DNA of 64,000 bases, from NCBI GenBank assembly GCA_003339415.1, contig PDHQ01000134.1, positions 1 to 64,000 of the forward strand. The letters run 5' to 3'. A program made the position numbers and the translations under genes. Below the pieces are notes generated by a model. That model was given only the letters and a program-made list of their open reading frames with translations. It was not told where the DNA came from and did no database searches. The stretch comes from Ophiocordyceps camponoti-saundersi (nom. inval.) (Eukaryota; Ascomycota; Sordariomycetes; Hypocreales; Ophiocordycipitaceae). Below are positions 51,587-63,454 of the stretch, piece after piece; the first letter of the stretch is position 1; every line of letters begins with the position of its first letter.

Positions 51587-53848
51587 ATGGATGCCTTGGG
51601 CATCGCAATAGATGGTATGATGATCCTCCGCGTCGTTGCTTCCTTTCGGCCGAGCTGATTGGGTGTTCAAACAGAAGCCGTCGATCTCTGGCACGCCCAT
51701 CGAACGTCGCTCATCCTCTGCGCTGTTGCCGTGCTGGTGGCGATACGACTGTTCTTGCGCGACAACAAGGACGTGCTCGTTGCGCTTCCTGGCATCGTCA
51801 ATCGCGATGGCGAAGCCAGAAGGCCTGAGAAGACGTCTTCGCGTGGGCCGCGCAGGATCAAGGGCGGCGTCGTGAGAAAAGCGGCGCAGAAGCGCGAGCA
51901 ACCTGTTGTCCCTCAGGTGATGGCGCCTATCAAGCTCATGGTCTTCTTCTCGTCCGTGACGGACACGACGAGCAAGTTGGCCCGCGATTATAGAAACCAC
52001 CTGGCCGCAGCTACAGAAAAGTTGGCGCTAGAGACAGGCCGGCCGTTTCTGACGCCTGAGATGCACGACCTGGCCGAGATCGACCTTGACGACTTCTTCG
52101 TTGCGCCACCGACGTCTCCGGCCGAAGCTAGCCTGTTCTACCTCTTCCTCCTACCCAGCTACAATGTTGATAGCATCAACGATACTCTCTTGCAACATCT
52201 GCGCGAGACGCATCACGACTTTCGCATCGACACGGAGCCCCTTGCATCGCTGCTGGGATACTCTGTCTTCGGCTACGGCGACAGGGAGGGCTGGCCGGAC
52301 GAGGCACGGGGCTTTTGCTTCCAGGCCATCGAGCTGGACAAGTGCATGTCCAAGCTGACGGGCCGGAAGCGCGCGTATCCCGTCGGCATGGGCGACATAA
52401 AGGGTGATTACGTTGAGCGGTTCGCTGAATGGGCCACTGGCGTCAGGGATGTCGTCGCTCACGTTGCCCGGACGGGACACCTTGGTCTAGGTGTTCGCGG
52501 CAGCGGTGACGCCGCCGAGAGCGACGAGGACGAGGACGAGGAGACGTCCGGCCAGGCAGAGCAGCTAGGCGATGTCGAGGATCTGGGCAGGGTACTCCCC
52601 ACAAACAAGACCAAGCCGCCGCTGGCCGTCGACTTCACCACGTACGGCCAGCAAGTCAAGGAGATGGTCCCTCGAGACTCGCCCACGTACGCCGCCCTGA
52701 CGAAGCAAGGTTACTCCATCGTCGGCTCGCACTCGGGCGTCAAGATCTGCCGATGGACCAAGTCCGCGCTGCGCGGCCGCGGCAGCTGCTACAAGTACTC
52801 GCTCTACGGCATCAATTCCCACCAGTGCATGGAGACGACGCCGTCGCTGTCGTGCTCCAACAAATGCGTCTTCTGCTGGCGCCACGGCACCAACCCGGTC
52901 GGCACCACCTGGCGCTGGGTCGTCGATCCGCCCGACCTGATCCTTCGGGGCGTCAAGGAGGGTCACTACGGCAAGATCCGGATGATGCGCGGCGTGCCTG
53001 GCGTGCGCGCCGAGCGATACGCCGAGGCGCTGCGTATCCGCCACTGCGCCCTTTCGCTCGTGGGTGAGCCCATCTTCTACCCGCACATCAACGAGTTCCT
53101 GGCCCTGCTTCACGCCGAGCGCATCTCTTCCTTTCTCGTCTGCAACGCACAGCATCCGGATCAGCTCGCTGCCCTCAAGGCGGTGACGCAGCTGTACGTT
53201 TCCATCGACGCCTCCAATCGCGAATCCCTGCGCAAGATCGACAGGCCCCTTCACCGCGACTTCTGGGAGCGTTTCCAGCGCTGTCTCGACATCCTGCGCG
53301 AGAAGCGCTTCCGCCACCGCACCGTCTTCCGCCTCACCCTCGTCAAGGGCTTCAACGTCGACGACGAGGTAGAGGGTTACGCCCGTCTGGTTGAGCGCGG
53401 CCTCCCCTGCTTCGTCGAGATCAAGGGCGTAACCTACTGCGGCACCTCGACGTCCGCCAACGCCGGCATCTCCATGTCCAACGTGCCCTTCTACTGGGAG
53501 GTATGCGACTTCGTGCGCGCACTTGACAAGCGCCTCGCGCAGCTTGGTCTGGCGTACGGAATCGCGGCCGAGCATGCTCATAGTTGCTGCGTCCTTCTCG
53601 CTAACGAGCGCTTCCGCGTCGACGGCGTCTGGCGCACGCACATCGACTACGATCGCTTCTTTCACCTGCTTGAGGAGAGGGGTCCTGATGGCGATTGGAC
53701 CCCTGAGGATTACATGGGTGCGCCTACGCCTGAGTGGGCGCTGTGGGGGAACGGTGGCTTTGATCCTCGTGATGAGAGGGTCGATCGTAAGGGTCGGAAG
53801 ATGGAAGTTGCTGTTGTTCGTGAGCGGCCGTCGAGCGAGATCCAATAG
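51587..53848 (+). CDS. TYW1: tRNA 4-demethylwyosine synthase
   Basis: Two exons, 51587-51614 and 51675-53848, give 733 aa. The 28-base first exon encodes MDALGIAID and joins EAVDLWHAHRTS; without it the frame has no ATG near its start. Residues about 17-35 (SLILCAVAVLVAIRLFL) form an N-terminal TM anchor, as in other eukaryotic TYW1. Next is a flavodoxin-like FMN domain (KLMVFFSSVTDTTSKLARDY to GYGDREGWPDEARGF), an acidic linker, then the radical-SAM domain with CSNKCVFCWRH (C-x3-C-x2-C for the 4Fe-4S cluster) and SLVGEPIFYPHINEFLALLH, SIDASNRESLRKID and TVFRLTLVKGFN. It condenses N1-methylguanosine-37 of tRNA-Phe with pyruvate-derived carbons to make the tricyclic wybutosine core, acting at the ER surface. 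Confidence 0.96.
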
Positions 53849-54348
53849 CGAAACACGAGTGACGTGAACGACGTCCTTTCTTCAAGACACGACTCGGCCT
53901 CGTTCAATCGGAAGCATTCAGAAGAATTGAGAATCATGAAAGCAGAGATTGCATTTTCAGCGCTGAACAAGTTGATCTACCTACATACGTGTGATGATGA
54001 TGGTACATGAACAAAGGCAGGCTATGTCGCTTCGCTATTGTTCAAGAGTTTCCGGGTTCAGATGTCCGTCCTCTGTGGACGACACCTCCAAGTATGGAAA
54101 AGACGCCTAAAGATCCCTTGACAACGCATCAATTTTGCACCGGACGGTCAGAAGTGATCCTTGAGTTCTCCTCATGGTTCCAGTACAACTCTTCAGTCAC
54201 CCTGATCGGCCGTTAAGTGATTCTTACCAAGCTCCGAAAAGTCATGGAGCTTTTTTTTTCTGACTGTGGACAACGGGCGCCCTTTTTTTTCATGGATGTC
54301 TTTGATTTGCGCAGTCGAGGGGTTTGGGATTGGTTCACCGCACCCGTG
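53849..54348. other. TYW1/TOM20 convergent intergenic region
   Basis: 500 bases between converging stops; T9 run at about 54251 and T8 at 54284. Short plus frames (54007-54216, 54217-54420) run into the TOM20 last exon on the other strand and resemble nothing. Presumed 3' UTRs. Confidence 0.6.
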
Positions 54349-55121
54349 TTAGTCGAGGCCGACGCTTGGCATGTCTGCAAGATCGAAGCCATGACCGGCC
54401 GATCTAGGGCGGATGTCTAGAGTTTTATCGTATGCGATCATGTCTGCCAGAATGTCCAGTATAGGCTACTTGTTTATCAGCAAGAGATGCTCCAAAGATG
54501 GAAGAAGGAGAAGGGGGGAGAGCCAACCTTGGGGACGGTATTATCGTAGATCTTGACGAGCTCGCCGGGAGCGGGATAGACCTTGAGACCCTTGTAAAAG
54601 GCCAACGCAGCGTCCATAGCACCAGCAGCTTTTTTTTTTGGCAGAGCGTTAGGATGAAACGATTGGCAAAAGAGACAGGGGGGGGAGTAAGCATACGATC
54701 CGCGCTTAGCATCTCTCCGGCGCCGACTTGATCATTGAAAAACGTCTCGCGCTCCTCGACGCCGGTGGGAAAGCCCTCCTCCTTGGCAGCGTCGACTTTT
54801 GCCTTGATGGCTTCCCGACGAAGTCGCGTCGACGCCTCAGCTTCTTCCCGTTCGGCACGAGCCTGACGCCGCTCGTTTCTTCGAAGGTCGCGACGGAACT
54901 CGGCGTGGGAACGACGTTGGTTGTCGAAGTATACAGCGTATGCTGAGAAACGGATATGTGTACGGTCAGTTAACTTGGTCAATGATCGAGATTTTAGGGG
55001 GGGAAGGAGAATGTTCTGGTTTGCTCTTTGAGGAGGTGGAGGGTGATGGGAGGATTTTACCCAGTATAGCTGCAGCGAAAGATACGGCTGAGGCGGTGAT
55101 GATTGTTGATGTCTGTACCAT
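54349..55121 (-). CDS. TOM20: mitochondrial import receptor Tom20
   Basis: Four exons, 55121-55061, 54942-54697, 54628-54528 and 54465-54349, give 174 aa. The N-terminus [20 protein letters not shown] joins [20 protein letters not shown]; together they give the signal anchor of Tom20 followed by its basic stop sequence. Then comes a charged coiled-coil linker and the TPR-like receptor domain ([20 protein letters not shown], then [13 protein letters not shown] joined to [13 protein letters not shown]). It ends PSVGLD, the usual fungal Tom20 C-terminus. Tom20 sits in the outer mitochondrial membrane and binds the hydrophobic face of presequences. The acceptor of the third exon is an unusual A11-G tract rather than a pyrimidine tract, but frame and conservation require it. 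Confidence 0.94.
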
Positions 55122-55611
55122 TCTGGCGGCCTCGAAGGAAATGCAGGAATGGTGCGATGACTTGTGGTGTTGCGTCGCTTTCGTTGACGCCAGCAGAAGA
55201 AGTGGTGGGTGATAGAAGCCTTTCAGTAGAGGTGGGCACAGAGGAGAAGAGAAGAATCAGGGGCTTCGATTGAAGAGAAGTCACGAGCCGGTCTCGTCGT
55301 CGCAGAAGGTGAGAGAGGCGCTGAGTCTAGGAAGGCGGGTTTTTTTCTTCCTCTTTCAATGCTCGAACATCGTCGAATTAAGAGATGCTTTGCTCTTGGC
55401 TCGAAGTAGCAAGAAAAAAAAATCATGCTTACCCGGGAGCGTTTACCACGTGGGGGGGGAATTGACAGGCGGCTGAACATCGGTAGGTAGGCACCTATCT
55501 CTTAAACAGAACGTCGTCAATGGCGTCTTCATCTCTGCCTCGATAAGCTGTGACTGTGAGAGACGGAGAAAACGAGTGCCGATAACGACAGCAAACCGAA
55601 AGGAAACGAAA
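55122..55611. other. TOM20/EXO84 divergent promoter region
   Basis: About 490 bases between divergent starts, with a CACGTG site at 55447-55452. Overlapping short frames on both strands show no known features. Confidence 0.6.
55447..55452. promoter_or_regulatory. CACGTG site in the TOM20/EXO84 promoter
   Basis: An E-box hexamer between two divergent core genes; the flanks (AC/GG) do not extend the palindrome. Function inferred from the motif only. Confidence 0.35.
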
Positions 55612-57824
55612 ATGTCAGACGAGCGCAGCAAAATCTCACTACGAAGCGGACCTAAGAGAAAAGGTCGGCCGACGATCAGCGCCCCGAGACAGATTTCGAG
55701 CCCCCTCTCTCAGGATGGCGGCGGCCTCAAGCCCGGCGAGTCAGCGCCTCGGGCTCGGTTACGACCGGCGCCCATGGCTGGCGGCAAGGTAAGAGGGATC
55801 GAAGTTACGGAATGGACGAAAAAAAAGCAATGGCTCAGGTTGATGCTTCGTCGTAGACTTCCAACTTGGTCAAGCAGCGATACTCGACTCGATTCAACAA
55901 CCCTCCAGCTGGCTTGGATACGGGCATGCCACCGCCGATGCCGGCCCTACCTTCTAACATGGATCGTCGCGGGGGTATGTCGACGACGATGACGGCACCA
56001 CGAATTGGCGCGGCTCCCGTGGTCGACATCAAGGCGTTGCGGGATCCGAAGCTGGTCCCGGATCAGTTCGTGTCGACGGTGCTGGGCGAGGCGACCGAGG
56101 ACCAGATTTACGACTTTGAAGAGTCGCTGCGAAAAATTAAGAGCAGGGCTACCGGTGACCTGCAGCACAGCCTGATGCAGAATCGCAGCCAGTTCATCAA
56201 GATTAGCAAGGAGGCCGACAAGCTCAAAGGGGAGATGCGCGCCCTGCGCAACCTCATGGCCGACCTCAAGGCCAATACAGATGCTCTCCGGGCGGCCTCT
56301 AGTAAAGGCGACGAGCCTTCTTCTGGCAGCTTTTCCGTCGGCCTCAGCAAGCGCGATAAACGCAGCTCCGTCGCCGACCGCAGCGCCCTCTGGAACTCGC
56401 AGATGCAGGCCCTCTACAAAAACGTCGAGGGCTCGCAAAAGTTCTTGCCAAACGCGGCCGGGCGCCATGTGGTGCAGAACGCCGGACCCTGGGTCGAACT
56501 TGACAATGCGACGTACAAGTCGCGGCGGGCGATGCAAATCTTTCTGCTCAATGACCACATCCTCATTGCGTCGCGCAAGAAGCGCAAGGCCGACGCGGAC
56601 GCGCGCGGCGGCGGCGGGCCCGTCGTCAAGCTCGTGGCTGACCGCTGCTGGCCGTTGCTGGACGTCGAGGTGGTGGACCTGCCGGGCAACACCGAGCCGT
56701 CGTCGTCATCGTTGATGTCACCGACGAGCGGTGGCCGAAACAAGCTGGCAGACGCTATAATGTTGCGCGGCGGCGGCCACGAGTCCTTCATCTACCGGAC
56801 GGAAAAGCCGCAGGACCCGGAGAAGCGGACGCTGCTGCTCAACGTGCGCAAGGCGGTCGAGCAGCTGCGCAAGGGCCTGCAGTCGGAAATGGAGGCCAAC
56901 AATAAGGCGCGCGAGACCATCAACTACTTTGCTTCGCGCGACCCCGGCCTGCTACAGAAGACGGAACTTCTGGAGACACTGTCGGACATCAAGGACATGA
57001 TGGTCGAGGTGGACGGCAAGCAGCAGAACCTGCGGTGGGTCGAGGGTCAGATGGACGAGCTGGACATTGACATTGCGCTGCAGCGCTTCGAGCCGGCCGT
57101 GGCACTGGTGGAAAAACTCAGGGGCCTAGCCCGGAGTCTGCGAAGTAACTACGTGGCGCGCGACTTTGTCAACTTTAAGGTGGACGAGAGAGGAGCCCGG
57201 TTGGCAGGCGTCATCCTCCGCGAGTTGGAGACGACGCATAGCGAGCAGGGCAAGACGAAGCGCAACGTCGGCTGGCTGACGAAGCTGGGGTTCGAGGACC
57301 GCGCGCGAGAAGCCTACCTCGCGGCCCGCAGCGACATTATCCGCAAGAGAGCCAGGTGAGAATGGGTGAAGTGTCGATTTCATTTTGGGGGATGTGACGC
57401 TGACGAGAGCCAACAAAAAAACAACAGGCAGTGCGTGTTCAAGGGGGACCTCCACCTCTACATCTGGCAGCTCTCGTTTGTCTACTTCACCATCATCCAT
57501 AACACGGTGCAGTGTTTCCAGGCTTGTTTCCCGCCACCCATGATGAGCGCCTGCGTCCGATGGGCCAAGGAGGAGGTCGACGCTTTCAACGCCATCCTGG
57601 CGCGGCAGCTCAGCAGCACGGAAAGGGGAGGCCCCGTCTGGACGCAGTGTCTGGAGGGGGCGAGGGAGCACGGAAAGAAGCTGTCGCAGGTCGGGCTCGA
57701 CTTTGAGGGGCTCGTCGGACGGGGAGTGGATGGCGAAGGAGAAGGAGCAGGTGGTGGTGGTAATAGTGGTGGAGGAGGCGAGGTTGTGACCTCTCCTGTT
57801 GGACTGGGGCTCGCCGCGTCGTGA
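55612..57824 (+). CDS. EXO84: exocyst subunit Exo84
   Basis: Three exons, 55612-55788, 55857-57355 and 57428-57824, give 690 aa. Exon 1 (MSDERSKISLRSGPKRKGRP) is a basic, Ser/Pro-rich disordered tail; it joins TSNLVKQRYSTRFNNPP. Then come the N-terminal coiled-coil (DFEESLRKIKSRATGDLQHS to LRNLMADLKANTDALRAAS), a PH-like domain (about 210-330, GPWVELDNATYKSRRAMQIF and LNDHILIASRKKRK), and the C-terminal helical bundles (ELLETLSDIKDMMVEVDGKQ and on). The last intron joins RKRAR to QCVFKGDLHLYIWQLSFVYF. Exo84 is one of eight exocyst subunits and tethers secretory vesicles at the hyphal tip and septa. The Gly-rich end (GEGAGGGGNSGGGG) is not conserved in appearance. Confidence 0.93.
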
Positions 57825-58775
57825 CATGTGGGATGATCGGGCGGCAACGCCGAACTCAAGACGATGATATCGTCGAAGCTAGCATCGGGCATGAATTGGT
57901 TCGAGGGTGTCGGCTCGTATGCGGCTCGTCCGTACGGTGCCCTACAGGCTGCCTGGGTGGTGATGGATAGTAGGTGCTAGGTAGAGAGGCCCGATGGGTA
58001 GGAGTAAAAGCCCCGCGCACTGTGCGCAGAACTACCCTTCGTCGGCTATGACACAGTGCCATTTCAACTGCTACTACGCAGGTGCCCCCCACCCAGCGCA
58101 TTGCCGCCGTTAGCTCCGATGTCAGGTACGAAGCCGTTACACAGGAGCGCTGAGCCTCGACCACCCGAGCAAGCCCGTTTCCACAGATAGAGTGTCTCAT
58201 GAGTAAGTACTTCCCAAGTACCTGATATCCGATTCCACACCACAGCTCATCAAGCTGCTTGCCCCTTCGTCCTTTTTGGGGAGAGACAGAGAGACAGCCT
58301 CATTCCATCACATCATCGGCCACCATCACCATCGCGCATCGAACACGCGGCTCTCTTGCGGACGAGGAGCAAATCTCACCTTTTCCCCTCTCTTCCTTTG
58401 CTTCGTCTTGTCCATCGTCTCCAACTCGCTCTCCTCTCCATCCCTCTGTCCCAAGCGTGGAAATCACCACTCTCTCCCCCCCCCTCCTCCTCCCTTTCTC
58501 CCTCGATCTACCTCCGTGGTCTTGTCAACTCGCGCTTCGACCTCCACCCGACGAATCCTGCTCTTCCTTATTCATCCTCTCCTCATCTTCTTCTGCGCGC
58601 GCGCGTCGGGACCTCTTCTCTTTTTCAGTCTGCTCGATTTCCGAACTTTGGGCATCCGATTCGCCACGCTTTTTCCTCGCCTCGCTTCCCATCCTCCCAT
58701 CTCCCGCTATCATCATCATCGCTGCGACAGTATCCGTTTTGTGACAGAAAGCCAAAAAAAAAAATCAGTCATAGT
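57825..58775. other. intergenic and long pyrimidine-rich leader of the PP2A gene
   Basis: About 950 bases. From 58375 to 58720 the plus strand is strongly C/T-rich, typical of the leader of a highly expressed fungal gene. Long open frames cross this tract in all three plus frames (for example 58259-58744) because it lacks A; they are artefacts of composition. No gene seen. Confidence 0.65.
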
Positions 58776-60272
58776 ATGGACACCAACATGGAGGATGTCG
58801 GACGGGCGCCTGCAGAGGTTTCTCCCGTTCAGAGCGAGCCGGCGTCGATTCCTACGCTCGATGGCTGGATCGAGAGCCTGATGAATTGCAAGCAACTCGC
58901 CGAGACTGATGTTCAGCGGCTTTGCGACAAGGTGAGTGCCTCCCTCCTTTCCCGGCCAGACTTGCTGGTTGGGCTTTTCTTCGACCTGCCTGCCTGATGG
59001 CCAAGTGGCGAGCTTATGAACCGCTCTCTATCGAGCGCGCGCGCGCCATTTTGAGGGATTGGGCATGATTGCTGATTTGTGGCTTTTTAAACAGGCGCGC
59101 GAGGTTTTGCAGGAGGAGTCCAATGTTCAGCCTGTCGTACGTGGCCCTGTCGAGTTCTGATTTGCCCCTTGCAGTTGGGTGAATCGCTGATTGACGTGTT
59201 GTTGCGTTTGGGATAGAAATGTCCAGTGACGGTTTGCGGCGACATTCATGGCCAGTTTCATGATTTGATGGAGCTGTTCAAGATTGGCGGACCCAACCCG
59301 GATACCAACTACCTCTTTATGGGTGCGGCGCCTCTTTCCTCTTTGTTTTCTCTGGAGGCTATCTCGTGAAGCGATGGAGGATGGTTCTCCACTGCATCGT
59401 CTGGATTCGGTGCTGACGGCTCTCCAGGCGACTACGTCGACAGAGGCTACTACTCGGTCGAGACGGTGACGCTGCTCGTCGCCCTCAAAATTCGCTACCC
59501 TCAACGCATAACGATCCTGCGAGGGAACCACGAATCGCGGCAAATCACGCAGGTCTACGGCTTCTACGACGAGTGCCTGCGCAAGTACGGAAACGCCAAC
59601 GTGTGGAAGTATTTTACCGATCTCTTCGATTACCTGCCTCTTACAGCCCTCATCGACAACCAGATCTTTTGCCTGCACGGCGGTCTGTCGCCCAGCATCG
59701 ACACGCTGGATAACATTAGGGCTCTGGATCGTATCCAGGAGGTGCCTCATGAGGGACCTATGTGTGACCTCTTGTGGTCGGATCCTGACGATCGTTGCGG
59801 CTGGGGCATCTCGCCCCGCGGCGCAGGCTACACGTTTGGGCAGGATATCTCGGAGGCGTTTAACCACAACAACGGGTTGACGCTGATTGCGCGAGCGCAT
59901 CAGCTCGTCATGGAGGGTTATAACTGGTCGCAGGACCGTAACGTTGTGACGATTTTCTCGGGTATGTTGTCGTTCCCTGTATACTTCTGTGGTCGTCCAC
60001 TTTGCTCACTGACCATGACAGCGCCCAATTACTGCTACAGGTGTGGTAACCAAGCGGCGATTATGGAGATTGACGAGCATCTCAAATACACTTTGTAAGG
60101 CTGAGTTGCGCGAGAATCGGGAGAGAATCTATGACTGACGGCACGACAGCTTGCAGTTTGACCCATGCCCCAGGGCGGGCGAGCCCATGGTTTCGAGACG
60201 TGAGTTTTTTCTCTCCTATAACCTCGGCGCACAAGCTGACGCGGAACAGGAACGCCCGACTACTTCCTCTAA
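58776..60272 (+). CDS. serine/threonine protein phosphatase 2A catalytic subunit
   Basis: Seven exons, 58776-58931, 59095-59136, 59217-59322, 59428-59961, 60022-60094, 60150-60199 and 60250-60272, give 327 aa. Metal-site motifs are [21 protein letters not shown] and [15 protein letters not shown]; later motifs are [26 protein letters not shown] and [11 protein letters not shown]. The chain ends TPDYFL, the PP2A tail that is carboxyl-methylated on Leu and phosphorylated on Tyr. [16 protein letters not shown] at the start and [20 protein letters not shown] distinguish it from PP1. It pairs with scaffold A and regulatory B subunits to control mitosis, polarity and nutrient signalling. The extra N-terminal tail ([20 protein letters not shown]) is common in fungi. 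The closest yeast genes are PPH21 and PPH22. Confidence 0.96.
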
Positions 60273-62569
60273 TGTTGCACGACGACGCTGTATGCTGGTA
60301 TGAAGGACGCGTCGAATGGTATAAAGAGCGACGAGATAGACGGATTGCTGTGCGAGTGAGTCTATGGAGATTAAGGAGGTAGTTACCTAGTTGGGCATGT
60401 AGGTGAGAGAGGGATGGGAATCACGGGACGACGCGTATTATAGAGTCGGGGAGGAGGGAGAAGCTAGTAAAGTAGTAGCGAGAAGGAAATAAAAATACGG
60501 AGAGAGAGTGAGATGATGATGATGATGATGACGATGACGATGATAACTACATACGTTGACGATGATGCAAGATGTTTGTTTAGCCGGGTTAAGCATGCCA
60601 GCGGAGGAAGAAGGATGGATGGATGGATGAGATGAGATGAGATGGGGGGTGGAGAGGCCCCGGGCGTGATGTGATATGGAGTAGGGGGGGGGGCGTGTTT
60701 ACGGGGGCAGTTGCGCGTAGGAGGAGAAGAAGTAGAAGAAGAACAGGCTCGAGTCCAAGCAGAGTATAGGGCGCGTATGTATGTATGCACATGCTAGGCA
60801 AGGTATTGACGCACGCGCTTTTCGTATCTTTTCTTTTTTTTCTCTCTCTCTTTCTGTCTTGAGTTTCTTTTTTTGTTGCTCCTTGAATTCTGTGTGATGT
60901 CGTTTACGCGACCTTTGTTCTGGTGGTTGGTTTGTCTTAGATGATGAATACCTATGGGGAGAATTGAGGATGGACGCGATGTCGACGCAGGCGTATCATT
61001 GTCTGTAGGTACAGATATGTGAGGATACTACAGGTAGGTAGGTAGGTAGGTACTCGGTGGTAGCTGCAGACGCGTAATAGGGATATGGTTCCTGAGGAGA
61101 TGATGAGAGGATGCATGAATGATGGGACGTGGAGAGAGAGATTGCATATCATGTGTGTACATATAAATAGACTTGGGTATTCTATTTCTGTGAGGAGCAT
61201 TTTACGGATACTGATGTGATGTGCATGTACGGATACGGATGATATCCGCACTATGATATGATGATGTGAAAGGTATGGAAAAAACGGGTGAAATTAAACG
61301 TTCGGACCGTTATTCTTTCGTCTGTCTTTCCTTCTTTTCTTTGCTTTCTTTCCTTTTCTCAGCTGGCATGTATGTAAGTCTCGAAGAGTTATCCGTAGGT
61401 GTTGAGAGTGACAACGCTACGCTGTGATATGCAGCCGTAAGATTACGGGTTCGGTCTCGGCAGGTACGACAACTCGGATGCCACCTACCTGCCTACCTTT
61501 ACACACCTGTTTGTATGTGCATACTGCATACTACATACTAGCATTGGAAGGCAACCTCTACATACAACCGTCCCAAGGCTGGTGGTGTTTATGGTAGTGG
61601 CCGAGGTCGGGCTAAGCTTTTGCAGGTGGTGGTGCTTTAATACAGCTCGTTAGGGTGGAGAAAAAGGAAGGAAAGAAGGAAGTAACAAGGCGCTTAGTTA
61701 GAGACTTAGAGTCTAGATGAGGAACGGACGGTGTGTGTGGATGATGATGCGCTTTGGGCGCCTTTCTTTTTATACACACCTACATATATGCATATACGGT
61801 CGCACTACGGACGTACAATGCAGATATGCACGTATACATGTATATAATTGTATGCCGAGTTTATATTTTCTTTTCGGCGGTTGACGAGGCCATCGTCGTA
61901 AATGAGTCTTCATATTTGCCGTAATACTTCTTCTCACCAGCTACTGACTCTTGCTCTCGGTCAATGGCCGGGCAGCCTGTACTTCATCTGGCGATAGATG
62001 GTCGTCGTGTAAGTCACACGCGCCTTCAGTTCAGAACAGTTATTTGACGGCTAGCCCTGATCCTTTTTGCAATATTCACCGTCGTATACATATATAAGCA
62101 TGGCGGTGCCATCCCTTGTGGGTTAGATGCGCGTGAACCGCTCAGGGCGGCGTTGTCATTCTATGCATCTGCCGGCTGCCTACGGATACAGAGAGCACGA
62201 TTGTGTGCCCCGTTCCCTCTGTGACCATGTATGTATGTATGCTGATATCTTAACAAGAAATTCTCTATAATGCATGTATGTATATCTATCTCATAGTCAT
62301 GACTTATATCGCCTTTCTTTATATACACGCAACGCACATGAGGTGGTGGTAAGGCGAGCCGCATGCCAAGTCAAGTGAAGATACGGATAGAGGTCACAAC
62401 AATGTGACCTCAACCAAACACGGAAAGCCGTCTAGAATAGTTGCAGAAATCACCGTATCGTTTTCATCTTCACCATAAAGCATTGCAAAGAAACTCAAAC
62501 CAAGGCTCATCACGTATGTACGTCTCAGGGCACTTCCTTCATGCTGAGTCCTACCCTAACGAAGGTAGA
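60273..62569. other. 2.3-kb gene-poor region
   Basis: No gene is supported. It contains GATGAT repeats at 60513-60545, GGATGGAT at 60613-60650, a G9 run near 60685, GTAGGTAG near 61035, T-rich and pyrimidine tracts at 60825-60890 and 61315-61360, and five TACGGATA/TATCCGTA copies (61203, 61228, 61390, 62181, 62382). Open frames are short and low-complexity. The first few hundred bases should be the PP2A 3' UTR. An unrecognised non-coding RNA cannot be excluded. Confidence 0.5.
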
Positions 62570-63454
62570 TCAATGGCTTGCTGCGAGATAGAGCCACTCG
62601 TCGACGCACGCAGATGAATCACACAGTATCGCAGGGATGGAACGTCTTACAGGGCGAAGATAAAGAACTGCCTGGGAATTTGAACGCGTATCATCGGCAT
62701 CCTTTAAGGCTGCTCGAATCTTGGAGAGGCTGTAAAGATCGTTCTCTCGCCTTGCGTAGTCCTCGCCATCCAGTGTCCATCCATCAGTGCCACCCTTGCA
62801 TCCCATTTCGGCTCCTTCCGGCTTGCATGAATCAAAGTCTATGATGACAGGATTGTCCCCTTCCATCATGATGTTTGACGGGTTGAGATCATTGTGCACA
62901 AGCCCCAAGCTGTGCATATGACGAACACCCGCTTCGATTCCACGCAGACAACAAGCCGTGTTAAAAGATGTCCCATCTTCTAACATGTCCTCGAGGGTCA
63001 AAGAGTACTTGGCAAAGCCAAGCCCTGTGATCCTACCGTCCCTGACAACGCAGCCCAGGTATTGCACAATGTTGGGATGTGGGTGCATCCTCAGGACCTC
63101 ACACGCCTCCACCTCGGTCAGAATCTGACGGCCGTAGTCAGAGTTATCAGAAGACGTTTCATAACGTAGAAAGTTGGGTCGTTTGAGATAGGCGGTCGAA
63201 GGCAGAGGATCTGGAGCTCGAGTGAACTCGAAATCAGCCAAGGGAAAGACATGGTCCGCAGGAATCCGGGTCGTATCTAGCTCAGTCACGTCGATCTCCT
63301 CGGGACCGAATGCGCGCTGGGAGGTTGTGACGTAGAAGTATTCGTCGTTGGCAGCTCTAAGGATGATCTTTGTGTGGTCAAAAACAAAGTCGTCGTCCTT
63401 TGGGCGATACATCTCGCCTTTTTCGCATATTTCCATTGCTGTCTGAGCCTTCAT
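62570..63454 (-). CDS. fungal protein kinase-like protein
   Basis: A single exon gives 294 aa. Kinase landmarks are a possible beta-3 Lys at K91 (YLKRP), helix-C Glu in LTEVEACEVLRMHPHPNIV, the catalytic loop LVHNDLNPSNIMM (187-197: D189 and N194 both present), the metal site IIDFDSC with DFD in place of DFG, and a TDGWTLDG motif in the activation region. There is no recognisable glycine-rich loop; the first 80 residues look like a separate N-terminal region. The C-lobe is short, stopping soon after LYSLSKIRAALKDAD, and the last 40 residues look unlike any kinase, so a missed intron near 62690 is possible. The HND/DFD combination is seen in expanded fungal kinase-like families; substrate unknown. 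Confidence 0.72.
   Translation of the reverse strand: MKAQTAMEICEKGEMYRPKDDDFVFDHTKIILRAANDEYFYVTTSQRAFGPEEIDVTELDTTRIPADHVFPLADFEFTRAPDPLPSTAYLKRPNFLRYETSSDNSDYGRQILTEVEACEVLRMHPHPNIVQYLGCVVRDGRITGLGFAKYSLTLEDMLEDGTSFNTACCLRGIEAGVRHMHSLGLVHNDLNPSNIMMEGDNPVIIDFDSCKPEGAEMGCKGGTDGWTLDGEDYARRENDLYSLSKIRAALKDADDTRSNSQAVLYLRPVRRSIPAILCDSSACVDEWLYLAASH

Noticed and set aside
52565..53845. 426-codon minus-strand open frame opposite TYW1
   Set aside because: Composition artefact of GC-rich third positions; the plus strand carries the radical-SAM cysteines and flavodoxin motifs.
58259..58997. Three overlapping plus-strand frames of 160-213 codons before the PP2A gene
   Set aside because: They run through a pyrimidine-rich leader that cannot make stops; Ser/Pro/Leu strings only, and they overlap each other in different frames.
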